DNA of 63,678 nt from positions 1 through 63,678 of the forward strand of contig CAJKBW010000001.1 of NCBI GenBank assembly GCA_905198295.1, given 5' to 3'. The notes beneath the pieces are model-generated. The model was given only the letters and a program-made list of their open reading frames with translations. It searched no databases and had not been told where the DNA came from. Every line of letters starts with the position of its first letter. Position 1 is the stretch's first letter. The stretch is from an uncultured Oscillospiraceae bacterium (GTDB lineage Bacteria > Bacillota > Clostridia > Oscillospirales > Acutalibacteraceae). Positions 10,074 through 18,251 of this stretch are shown here, one piece after another. Position numbers and translations under genes: made by a program.

Positions 10074-11252
10074 ATGGAGAACATAAGTGAAATCCTGCTG
10101 ATCAAAAACGGCGAGCTTACGCTCAAGGGGCTCAACCGCGGCACCTTTGAAGCAGTGCTGATGAAAAATCTGCGGCGGCGACTCAGCCGCGCCGGCAAAT
10201 TCCGTCTGCGCAAGGCGCAGTCCACCATTGTTATTGAACCGATGGAGGAGGGCTGTGACTTTGAGGAGGCCTGCCGTCAGGTTTCCCGTGTATTCGGCAT
10301 CTCTGCGTTTTCCCGTGCACGGGTGGTGGAAAAAGAGCCGGAGGCGATTTTCGCAGCGGCGGCCGAGTATCTCGGACCGCAGCTGCAAGCCGCCCGTACC
10401 TTCAAAGTAGAGGCCAAACGCAGCGACAAGGCGTTCCCGATGGGATCGCCGGAAATCTGCGCACGTACGGGGGAATACCTGCTGAAGCGGTTTCCCCACC
10501 TGACGGTGGATGTCCATCATCCTCAGCTTACGGTGATGGTGGAAATCCGCGATTTCGGCGCCTATATCCACGCCGCGCAGCTGCCCGGTGCGGGCGGCAT
10601 GCCGGTAGGCACCGGCGGCCGGGCGGCGCTGCTGATTTCGGGAGGCATCGATTCGCCGGTGGCCGGCTATATGATGGCCAAGCGCGGCATCGAGCTGACG
10701 CCGGTGCATTTCGCCTCCCCGCCGTACACCAGTGAACGCGCGGAGGAAAAAGTGGTTTCGCTGCTTGAGCAGGTGGCGCTGTATGCCGGCCGGATGCGGC
10801 TGCATATCGTGCCGTTTACCCATATTCAGGAAGAAATCCGCAAAAACTGTCCGGAGGAGCTGTTTACGCTGGTGATGCGGCGGTTTATGATGCGCATCGC
10901 CTCAGCGGTCGCGCTGCGGGAAAATTGCGGCGCGCTGGTCACCGGCGAAAGCGTCGGCCAGGTGGCGAGTCAAACTATTCCGGCGATCGCCTGCACCGAT
11001 GCGTTGGCGTCGCTGCCGGTATTCCGGCCGGTGATCGGCATGGATAAAGACGAAATCATCGAAATCGCCCGCCGCATTGATACCTTTGATATCTCCATCC
11101 AGCCGTATGAGGACTGCTGCACCGTCTTTACTCCGCGGCATCCGCGCACCCGCCCGCGGCCCGAACAGCTCGAGGAGGCGGAAACGGCGCTGGATATTGA
11201 CGCTTTGGTGAACGAGGCACTGGATGGCATCCGCATACGGACGGTCGGCTGA
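10074..11252 (+). CDS. thiI: tRNA 4-thiouridine synthase ThiI
   Basis: 392 residues with an N-terminal ferredoxin-like/THUMP region and a PP-loop ATPase domain: LLISGGIDSPVAGYMMAKRG (about residue 185 on), and the C-terminal LVTGESVGQVASQTIPA and QPYEDCCTVFTPRHP segments. It adenylates and thiolates U8 of tRNA using persulfide sulfur from the upstream cysteine desulfurase. It lacks the rhodanese domain of the E. coli enzyme, as usual in Firmicutes. The ATG at 10074 follows AAAGGA by ten bases; the longer open frame from 10026 has no ribosome site. Confidence 0.95.
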   Translation: MENISEILLIKNGELTLKGLNRGTFEAVLMKNLRRRLSRAGKFRLRKAQSTIVIEPMEEGCDFEEACRQVSRVFGISAFSRARVVEKEPEAIFAAAAEYLGPQLQAARTFKVEAKRSDKAFPMGSPEICARTGEYLLKRFPHLTVDVHHPQLTVMVEIRDFGAYIHAAQLPGAGGMPVGTGGRAALLISGGIDSPVAGYMMAKRGIELTPVHFASPPYTSERAEEKVVSLLEQVALYAGRMRLHIVPFTHIQEEIRKNCPEELFTLVMRRFMMRIASAVALRENCGALVTGESVGQVASQTIPAIACTDALASLPVFRPVIGMDKDEIIEIARRIDTFDISIQPYEDCCTVFTPRHPRTRPRPEQLEEAETALDIDALVNEALDGIRIRTVG

Positions 11253-11301
11253 ACGCCCGCTTTTCCGGCAAGAGCCGCTTTGACAGACAGGAAGTGAGCA
11301 C

Positions 11302-14300
11302 ATGAACGCAGAAATCATCACCGTGGGCACCGAACTGCTGCTCGGGGACATACTCAACTCCAACAGCCAGTTTTTGTCGCAGCAGCTGGCGGTATTCGGC
11401 ATCCCGGTGCTGCATCAGTCGACGGTTGGCGACAACAACGACCGCCTGCGCCAGGAGCTGGAGCAGGCGATGAAACGCAGCGACCTGATCGTGCTGACCG
11501 GCGGGCTCGGTCCCACGCCGGACGATCTGACGCGCGAAACGGTGAGCGAAGCGTTCGGCCTGCCGCTCACGCTGCACGAGGAGAGCTATGCCCGGATCGT
11601 GGAGTATTTCCACACAACCGGCAAGGAGATGACCGAGAACAACCGGAAACAGGCGATGCTGCCGGCGGGCTGTACCGTTTTCCCGAATGACCACGGTACC
11701 GCACCGGGCTGCGCGGTGGAACGGTACGGCCAGCACATCATTTTGCTGCCCGGACCGCCGCGCGAGCTGATTCCGATGTTTAGCGACTATGTGGCGCCCT
11801 ATCTGTCGAATCTGTCCGGCGGCACCATCTTTTCCCATACCATCGGGGTTTTCGGCGTGCCGGAATCGGCGGTGGCCGAACGGCTTGCCGACCTGCTCGC
11901 AGGTGCTAACCCAACGGTAGCCCCCTATGCCAAGGAAGGCGAAGTGGTGCTGCGGGTGACTGCGCGCGCCGCTGACGAGGAAGCCGCCCGGGCCATGTGC
12001 GAGCCGGTGGTCACAGAAATTCGCCAGCGCCTCGGCATCAACGTCTACGGTGTGGACAGCGGTTCCCTGCAGAAAGCGGTTGTCCAGCTGCTGCTGGAAA
12101 AGAAAATGAAAATCGCGACGGCGGAATCCTGCACAGCAGGGCTGCTGTCCGGAAGGCTTACCGAGGTGCCCGGTGCATCGTCGGTGTTTGAGTGCGGCAT
12201 CGCAGCGTATTCTGCCGAAATCAAGCATAACCTGCTCAGCGTACCGGAAGAAATGATCGCTGCACACGGCACCGTCAGTCCGGAGGTTGCTTCCGCGATG
12301 GCAGTGGGTGCCCTTAAGGCGGGAAACGCCTCGCTGGGCATCGGCATCACCGGCGTAGCCGGCCCGGATCCAAGCGAGGGCAAGCCGGTGGGCACAGTAT
12401 ATATTGCTTTGGCCGACGAAAAGCGCGTCTGGGTGAAAAAGATTGTGGCGGCCGGTCTGGACGGTGGCACCGACGCCGGACGGGAGCATATCCGCCTGCT
12501 CGCCACCTCGCATGCGCTGGATCTAGCCCGCCGCTATCTGGAGGCCATGCCCACCGTAATGGCCGGCGGCGTACTGCGGGAGGAACCGGCCAAACCCGCA
12601 CCGGTGGAAATTCCATCCACCCCTCCTGCGCCGCCGAAAAAGCGGCCGTTCCTCGCCGCCATTCTGCCGTGGAAAGGTGACGGGCGGGCAAAGCTTTTCC
12701 TGAAATCCATACTGCTCCTGCTGGTGGTGCTGCTCGCTGCCGCCGGCTGTCTGCTGGGTTATTTTTACGTGATCGGCCCAAACCGCGAAAGCGAAATCTA
12801 TGGCCGTCTGCAGAATATGTACCGCGATGATGTTGTGGTCGGCACCGCGCCGGAGGATGCCCCGGAGGGGATGCTCGCCCAGTTTTATACCCTGTACAGC
12901 GCTAATGAGGACGTGCGCGGCTGGCTGCACATCGAGGGGACTTCGATCGATTATCCGGTCATGCAGTCCCCCAATCCGCGCACCGACCCGCACTACTATG
13001 CACAGCACTCCTTCGACCGGCAGCTCTCGCTGTCCGGCACACCATATTTCAGCACCTCTGCGGCCTTTTATTCCGCTCAGTCGATCAACCGCAGCCTGAC
13101 CATATATGGCAACAACACCGGCAATTCCCGTATCCCGATGTTCAGTGAACTGCTGAATTATCAGGATATCGGCTTTTTGCAGGAGCATCCGCTGGTGGAG
13201 ATGAACACCATCTATCAGAATGCCCGCTGGAAAGTTTTCGCGGTGATGCTGGTGAGCGCTGCCGGTGAGGATGCGTTCGACTACACCCGCACCGCTTTCG
13301 CAGACGAAGTGGAATTTTTGAAATACGTGGCGGAAGTTCAGGCGCATTCCCTGTTTGTGATCCCGGATGAAGCGGCAGATGTGCAGATCGGCGACTCGCT
13401 GCTGATGCTGTCCACCAGCGCGGGGAATGCCTATCCGGGCTGCCATTTTGTGGTGGCCGCGCGGCAGGTACGTCCGGGTGAATCCTCCGCCGCAGACTAT
13501 TCCGGTGTGACCCATAACGCGGATGTCATCCTGCCCGGCGGGGTCGACACTCCACAGACGACCACCACCGGCGCACCGGGTACTACGGCGACCACCACCC
13601 GACCCACCCGGCCGGCGGACGACAGCTCCGCGCCTTCTGACACCTCCAGTGAACCGGGTGATTCGAGCACTCCCGAGGACACTACCCTCCCCGCGCCGGA
13701 CACCACCACCTCAACCGAAAGCAAACCTACCGAAACCGACCCGCCGCCTACCGAGACAGATCCGCCCCCAACGGAGCCCTCTGAAACGACCAAACCAACC
13801 GAGCCGGAAGAACCGGATGTGCCGGTCGATCCTGTGGACCCGGTGGATCCGCCGGATACCGGCGACCTGCCGGTAGGCAAGATCGATGAAGCGGAATACA
13901 TGAGCCTGTTTACCGTCGTCGACAGCAACGGCGTGCAGCGTACGCCGAAAACCAAAAACGAGCTGCAGTTGTTTCTCGCGGCGAAAGTCTGGGGAGAGAT
14001 GGGCGGTTTTTACAGTGAACCGGAGGCCATTAAGGCACAGGCGGTGGCCGCTTATACCTGCGAAATATATGAACAGTCCAAACCCAGGTTGCCGGCCTTC
14101 GCCCCCTTCAGCCCCGGCCATGACGCAGAGCTGGCGGTTTACGAGGCTGTCGGCGAGGTGCTGGGTGTCAAAGTCATCGACACCGAGCAGCAGGACAGCG
14201 GCGCGCTGACCCGTGTGGTATGCTACACCACCTACTTTGCCATGTCCTGCGGCGTAACTGCCGACAACGACAAGGTCAACTGGGCGTCGCTGCCATATCT

Positions 14301-14772
14301 CGTGAGCGTAAAAAGCCCCTATGAAACCGCGGCGATCAAGGACTTCGAAACCACCGTCACCATGACACTCTCGGAAATGCAGTCGAAGCTGAGCACGTAT
14401 GTGAAAAATCGATGGGGCGCTGACGTGCAGTATGAGGACGGCGATATGCCCCTGTTTGCGCTTTCCTATTCCGGGGGCGAAGGCAATTACGTGTACCAGA
14501 GCAGCGCCTACTACGTCAAAAACGGCAAAAAAACCTATCTTACCGGTCAGCATGTGCGTCTGGCGCTGGGGCTGCGTTCGCCCGCTTGGGAAATCACCTC
14601 CTTCGACGGCACGAGCGTCACCTTCAAGGTACGCGGCTACGGCCACGGGGTAGGGATGAGCCAGAACGGCGCCTACTATTTCGCCAAAAATGAGGGCTGG
14701 ACCTACCAGCAAATCCTGACCTATTTTTATTCCCTCAGCGAACGTTACCAGATCGTCGCACCGAAATGGTGA
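11302..14772 (+). CDS. CinA - inactive sortase-like - SpoIID/LytB fusion protein
   Basis: One uninterrupted 1156-residue frame. Residues 1-415 are a complete CinA: the MoCF-like domain starts MNAEIITVGTELLLGD, and the NMN amidohydrolase domain has ATAESCTAG near 272-280 and GITGVAGPDPSEGKP. A membrane helix at about 466-492 follows, then a class B sortase-like domain (about 505-725). In this domain the catalytic His is Asn604 (IYGNNTGNS) and the catalytic Cys is Ser706 (LSTSAGNAYPG). A Thr/Pro-rich linker of about 120 residues leads to a SpoIID/LytB domain (EAIKAQAVAAYTCE, then GYGHGVGMSQNGAYYFA). Predicted topology: CinA inside, the rest outside. AGGAAGTGAGCAC precedes the ATG. Confidence 0.9.
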   Translation: MNAEIITVGTELLLGDILNSNSQFLSQQLAVFGIPVLHQSTVGDNNDRLRQELEQAMKRSDLIVLTGGLGPTPDDLTRETVSEAFGLPLTLHEESYARIVEYFHTTGKEMTENNRKQAMLPAGCTVFPNDHGTAPGCAVERYGQHIILLPGPPRELIPMFSDYVAPYLSNLSGGTIFSHTIGVFGVPESAVAERLADLLAGANPTVAPYAKEGEVVLRVTARAADEEAARAMCEPVVTEIRQRLGINVYGVDSGSLQKAVVQLLLEKKMKIATAESCTAGLLSGRLTEVPGASSVFECGIAAYSAEIKHNLLSVPEEMIAAHGTVSPEVASAMAVGALKAGNASLGIGITGVAGPDPSEGKPVGTVYIALADEKRVWVKKIVAAGLDGGTDAGREHIRLLATSHALDLARRYLEAMPTVMAGGVLREEPAKPAPVEIPSTPPAPPKKRPFLAAILPWKGDGRAKLFLKSILLLLVVLLAAAGCLLGYFYVIGPNRESEIYGRLQNMYRDDVVVGTAPEDAPEGMLAQFYTLYSANEDVRGWLHIEGTSIDYPVMQSPNPRTDPHYYAQHSFDRQLSLSGTPYFSTSAAFYSAQSINRSLTIYGNNTGNSRIPMFSELLNYQDIGFLQEHPLVEMNTIYQNARWKVFAVMLVSAAGEDAFDYTRTAFADEVEFLKYVAEVQAHSLFVIPDEAADVQIGDSLLMLSTSAGNAYPGCHFVVAARQVRPGESSAADYSGVTHNADVILPGGVDTPQTTTTGAPGTTATTTRPTRPADDSSAPSDTSSEPGDSSTPEDTTLPAPDTTTSTESKPTETDPPPTETDPPPTEPSETTKPTEPEEPDVPVDPVDPVDPPDTGDLPVGKIDEAEYMSLFTVVDSNGVQRTPKTKNELQLFLAAKVWGEMGGFYSEPEAIKAQAVAAYTCEIYEQSKPRLPAFAPFSPGHDAELAVYEAVGEVLGVKVIDTEQQDSGALTRVVCYTTYFAMSCGVTADNDKVNWASLPYLVSVKSPYETAAIKDFETTVTMTLSEMQSKLSTYVKNRWGADVQYEDGDMPLFALSYSGGEGNYVYQSSAYYVKNGKKTYLTGQHVRLALGLRSPAWEITSFDGTSVTFKVRGYGHGVGMSQNGAYYFAKNEGWTYQQILTYFYSLSERYQIVAPKW

Positions 14773-14788
14773 TCCCGGACTACATAAG

Positions 14789-14826
14789 AAAACTCCCGGC
14801 GCGGTGACCACCGCGCCGGGAGTTTT
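14789..14826. terminator. Bidirectional terminator between the CinA fusion gene and gdhA
   Basis: AAAACTCCCGGCGCGGTG pairs with CACCGCGCCGGGAGTTTT. A runs on the left and T runs on the right allow use by both convergent genes. Confidence 0.9.
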
Positions 14827-14854
14827 TTCTATTTACTGTCTACTGATAGAGAGA

Positions 14855-16186
14855 TTACACGCCCTGAGCAAGCATCGCGTCGACAACCTTTTCGAAACCG
14901 GCAATGTTCGCACCGGCAACATAGTCGCCTGCCATACCGTATTTCTTCGCCGCTTCGTCGGCCTTGTGGAAAATATCCACCATGATGCCGCACAGTTTCT
15001 GATCGACCTCTTCAAAGCTCCAGGACAGACGCTCGCTGTTCTGGCTCATCTCCAGCGCGGAGGTTGCCACCCCGCCGGCGTTGGACGCCTTGCCCGGCGC
15101 AAACAGCACGCCGTGGCTCTGCAGATACTTGGTCGCCTCAAGAGTGGTGGGCATGTTAGCACCCTCGGCCACCGCTACGCAGCCGTTTTTCACCAGCAGC
15201 TCGGCATCCTCGAGCAGCAGCTCATTCTGGGTGGCGCAGGGCAGCGCAACATCGCACTTGACCGACCACACGCCGCGGCCCTCATGATACTGCGCGTTCG
15301 GGCGGCCCTTGACGTACTCGCTGATGCGGGCACGGCGAACCTCCTTGATATCCTTAACCAGATCCAAGTCAATGCCATCCGGATCGTAGACCCAACCGGT
15401 GGAATCGCTCAGAGTGACCACCTTCGCACCGAATTCCATCGCCTTCTGCGCGGCATAAATCGCCACGTTGCCGGCGCCGGAAATGCACACCGTCTTACCG
15501 GCCATATCGATACCGTTGGTCTTGAGCATCTCCCGGGTGAAGTACAGCAGGCCGAAGCCGGTCGCCTCCTTACGGGCGAGCGAGCCGCCATAGCTGAGCC
15601 CCTTGCCGGTCAGCACGCCCTCGTAGTCGCCCACAATACGCTTATACTGGCCGAAGAGATAACCGATCTCCCGTGCGCCCACACCGATATCTCCGGCCGG
15701 CACGTCACGATCGGCGCCGACATACTTGTACAGCTCGGTCATGAAGCTCTGACAGAAAGCCATGATCTCGCGGTCGGACTTGCCTTTCGGATCGAAGTCG
15801 GAACCGCCTTTGCCGCCGCCGATCGGCAGGCCGGTCAGGGAGTTTTTGAACACCTGCTCAAATGCCAGGAATTTGATGATGCCGATATACACCGACGGAT
15901 GCAGGCGCAGGCCGCCCTTGTACGGACCGATGGCGTTGTTGAACTGCACACGGTAGCCGGTATTGACCTGCATCTGGCCCTTATCGTCCACCCACTGCAC
16001 GCGGAATTTGATCTGCCGATCCGGCTCGACAAGGCGCTCAAGCAGTGCCTCGCGGCGATACTTTTCCTCGTTGGCTTCCACAACCACCCGCAGGCTTTCC
16101 AGCACTTCCTTGACCGCCTGCAGAAACTCCGGTTCCGCCGGATTCTTCTTGGCAACCATGTCCAGGACTTCGTCGATGTAGGACAT
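14855..16186 (-). CDS. gdhA: Glutamate dehydrogenase (NADP-type, class I hexameric)
   Basis: 443 residues. The family signature with the catalytic lysines is present as GLPIGGGKGGSDFDPKGKS, followed by DVPAGDIGVGAREIGYLFGQ and the Rossmann segment VCISGAGNVAIYAAQKA. Length and order match the hexameric enzymes that interconvert 2-oxoglutarate plus ammonia and glutamate. The coenzyme preference is inferred from overall resemblance. AAGGAGAG precedes the ATG at 16186 by seven bases. Confidence 0.95.
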   Translation of the reverse strand: MSYIDEVLDMVAKKNPAEPEFLQAVKEVLESLRVVVEANEEKYRREALLERLVEPDRQIKFRVQWVDDKGQMQVNTGYRVQFNNAIGPYKGGLRLHPSVYIGIIKFLAFEQVFKNSLTGLPIGGGKGGSDFDPKGKSDREIMAFCQSFMTELYKYVGADRDVPAGDIGVGAREIGYLFGQYKRIVGDYEGVLTGKGLSYGGSLARKEATGFGLLYFTREMLKTNGIDMAGKTVCISGAGNVAIYAAQKAMEFGAKVVTLSDSTGWVYDPDGIDLDLVKDIKEVRRARISEYVKGRPNAQYHEGRGVWSVKCDVALPCATQNELLLEDAELLVKNGCVAVAEGANMPTTLEATKYLQSHGVLFAPGKASNAGGVATSALEMSQNSERLSWSFEEVDQKLCGIMVDIFHKADEAAKKYGMAGDYVAGANIAGFEKVVDAMLAQGV

Positions 16187-16285
16187 CTTTCATCTCTCCT
16201 TAAACAGCTTTTGTCTCTTTACCCCGCCGGCGGGCCGCCAATGCAGCTTCCGGCATATCCGAGCCTCTTTTGCTCTGCTTTCTGT

Positions 16286-16315
16286 ATTATACGGCACGCC
16301 CTACGGCTTTGTCAA
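16286..16315 (-). promoter_or_regulatory. Promoter of gdhA
   Basis: On the minus strand TTGACA (16310-16315), 18-base spacer, TATAAT (16286-16291): both hexamers are perfect. It lies about 100 bases before the gdhA start. Confidence 0.85.
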
Positions 16316-16394
16316 CTGATTTTTCACAAAATTGCAGGATTTTTCAAATTATTTATCATACAAGCTTTGTACCTTTCCCTTTTTTGCGCCTTTT

Positions 16395-16436
16395 TTTAAA
16401 AAATGTGCAGGAATTCCGTTCTCCTCCTGCACATTT
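16395..16436 (-). terminator. Terminator after sigK
   Basis: AAATGTGCAGGA (16425-16436 read on the minus strand) pairs with TCCTGCACATTT (16401-16412), followed by a T run on the minus strand. Confidence 0.85.
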
Positions 16437-16446
16437 AAAGCGACAC

Positions 16447-17166
16447 TCAAGGCCGTTTCCGTTTAGCGGCCAACGGAACGTCACCGGCATCAAAGCGTCT
16501 TTTTAGCTTTTCAAGCGCCTTTTTCTCGATCCGGCTGACATAGGATCGGGATATGTTCAGTTTTTTGGCCACCTCACGCTGAGTCAGGTCCTTGCCGACC
16601 AGGCCGTAGCGCCACTCGATGATCTCCTTCTCCCGGTCGTCGAGGCATTCCTGCATGTACCGATACAGCTTTTCAGCGTTGATCTTCAAGTCAAGATCGT
16701 CAAGTATGGTATCATCCTCGGCAATGACATCAATCAGGGTCAGCGGATGGCCGTCCTTATCGGTATCAATCGGATCGGAGATGGACACATCCTGCGCGGT
16801 TTTTTTGCTGGCCCGGAAATGCATCAGAATTTCATTTTCAATACACCGCGACGCATAGGTAGCCAGACGGATGCCCTTTGTATAATCAAAGGTACTCACC
16901 GCCTTAATCAGCCCGATGGTGCCGATGGAAATCAGGTCGTCCTGGTCGCGCACCGAGCTGTAATATTTTTTGATGATGTGTGCCACCAGCCGGAGATTGT
17001 GCTCAACAAGCTGATTTCGCGCCTCCATGTCGCCATTCTCCCGGTATGCCTTCAGGCAGGCGCGTTCCTGCTCGGCGCTGAGTGGACGGGGAAATGATCC
17101 CGAATTGACCACATGCAGCGCCATATAAAACACGCGGGACAGCGTTTGCAGTATTTCCAGCAGCAT
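16447..17166 (-). CDS. sigK: Sporulation sigma factor SigK
   Basis: 239 residues, the usual length for SigK, with an N-terminal hydrophobic pro-sequence (MLLEILQTLSRVFYMALHVV) that would be cleaved on activation. Sigma-70 region 2 is seen in NLRLVAHIIKKYY and DDLISIGTIGLIKAVSTFDY. Region 4 is WRYGLVGKDLTQREVAKKLN then ISRSYVSRIEKKALEKL. It directs late mother-cell transcription in sporulation. The gene is continuous here, with no skin-type element interrupting it. GGAGGG sits five bases before the ATG. Confidence 0.93.
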   Translation of the reverse strand: MLLEILQTLSRVFYMALHVVNSGSFPRPLSAEQERACLKAYRENGDMEARNQLVEHNLRLVAHIIKKYYSSVRDQDDLISIGTIGLIKAVSTFDYTKGIRLATYASRCIENEILMHFRASKKTAQDVSISDPIDTDKDGHPLTLIDVIAEDDTILDDLDLKINAEKLYRYMQECLDDREKEIIEWRYGLVGKDLTQREVAKKLNISRSYVSRIEKKALEKLKRRFDAGDVPLAAKRKRP

Positions 17167-17322
17167 GGTATCCCTCCATTTCTACCCTTTTACCATATGC
17201 AGCCGGTGCCCGTCCCGTGCCTGTCTACATAAAAACAGGTGCCATGACTTTCCACCACATATCCACACGGGAGATAATATGTGGGTTTTATCAACCTGCG
17301 GTCTATCAGGGGAATATAGCCC

Positions 17323-17358
17323 AAAAAGAAGCGGCTGTGCATGCACAGCCGCTTTCCT
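17323..17358 (-). terminator. Terminator after the YjdF-like gene
   Basis: Perfect palindrome AAGCGGCTGTGC / GCACAGCCGCTT with CTTTTTG following on the minus strand. Confidence 0.85.
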
Positions 17359-17369
17359 TTATGTTCGCA

Positions 17370-18038
17370 CTATTCCGCCCTATCCCTGCTTTTCGCGCGT
17401 GTGTTCAGGCGGCAGAATTCATCCAGCGGAGCAAACATCCGCAGCGGTTTTCTGGTATGCCGCCACAGAAGCGCCACAATGACCGCACCGCCGACGAAAG
17501 CCGCAAACATATCCTCCATCGTATCACCCACCCCGGTCTGCGCGACCCACTGGGAGTCGTGACCGGTGAGCAGGAAGCCGGCGTATTCGAGTAATTCCCA
17601 CACTGCCGCGACCAGCTGCACAAAGCCAAAAGCAGCAAAGAGCGAGGCCGTGGGCTGCGCCTTCCACACACGGCCATCCGGCAGCAGCCAGATATAGGCG
17701 CACATCCCAATTACTGCGGTCACCGCACCACTCAGCGCGTGCACAGCGATATCGTACCAGCTGATGTACGAATACAGCGACATCACCACCCCAAGCGGGA
17801 ATGCCAGCGCGATAAAACCAATAAGCATGCTCTGCAGCGCATAAACCGGCTGCATTCGGCAAAGCTTCCGAAAAATCGGAAAAAGCAGCAGGATGGCTGG
17901 TGCGACAAATCCGCCAGCCGCGCGGGTGATGCTGCCGGTTTTCAGAGCAAACACCCCTGCCGCAATGCAAATCACACTGTATACCACCGCCAGCACCCAA
18001 AATGCGCGCTGTCCATGCTGTCTTTCCTTCATTGCCAT
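17370..18038 (-). CDS. YjdF/DUF2238-like multi-pass membrane protein
   Basis: 222 residues with about six hydrophobic segments. Conserved polar residues within the helices (WYDIAVHALSGAVTAVIG, and WELLEYAGFL followed by GVGDTMEDMFAAFVGGAVIV) resemble the DUF2238/YjdF family, whose molecular function is not established. It stands alone between sigK and an ABC exporter, with its own terminator. Family assignment is by motif recall, not by search. Confidence 0.65.
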   Translation of the reverse strand: MAMKERQHGQRAFWVLAVVYSVICIAAGVFALKTGSITRAAGGFVAPAILLLFPIFRKLCRMQPVYALQSMLIGFIALAFPLGVVMSLYSYISWYDIAVHALSGAVTAVIGMCAYIWLLPDGRVWKAQPTASLFAAFGFVQLVAAVWELLEYAGFLLTGHDSQWVAQTGVGDTMEDMFAAFVGGAVIVALLWRHTRKPLRMFAPLDEFCRLNTRAKSRDRAE

Positions 18039-18251
18039 AATCCATTCCTTTCCCGCGCCTTAACCGCAACAGTATATGCACAACGGCTGTGCCATATGCC
18101 CGCGTCCGTAGGGCTGCTTTTTCTTTGCTAACGGATAAAACCATCCGGACAACCGCCGCGGCCCAGCCATGAGACGCGGCGCAGGCCGCGGCAGGACATC
18201 TGTCCCATTGCGTTTTCCGCCTCCCGCAAACCCCAAAACGGAACCAGCGTA

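Noticed and set aside
11128..13515. Two long minus-strand frames (461 and 330 codons)
   Set aside because: Antisense to the CinA fusion gene, whose domains are recognisable throughout.
14804..16399. 531-codon plus-strand frame
   Set aside because: Antisense to gdhA and begins inside a terminator.
17323..17358. Palindrome as a regulator binding site
   Set aside because: It directly follows a stop codon and is followed by a T run, so a terminator explains it.
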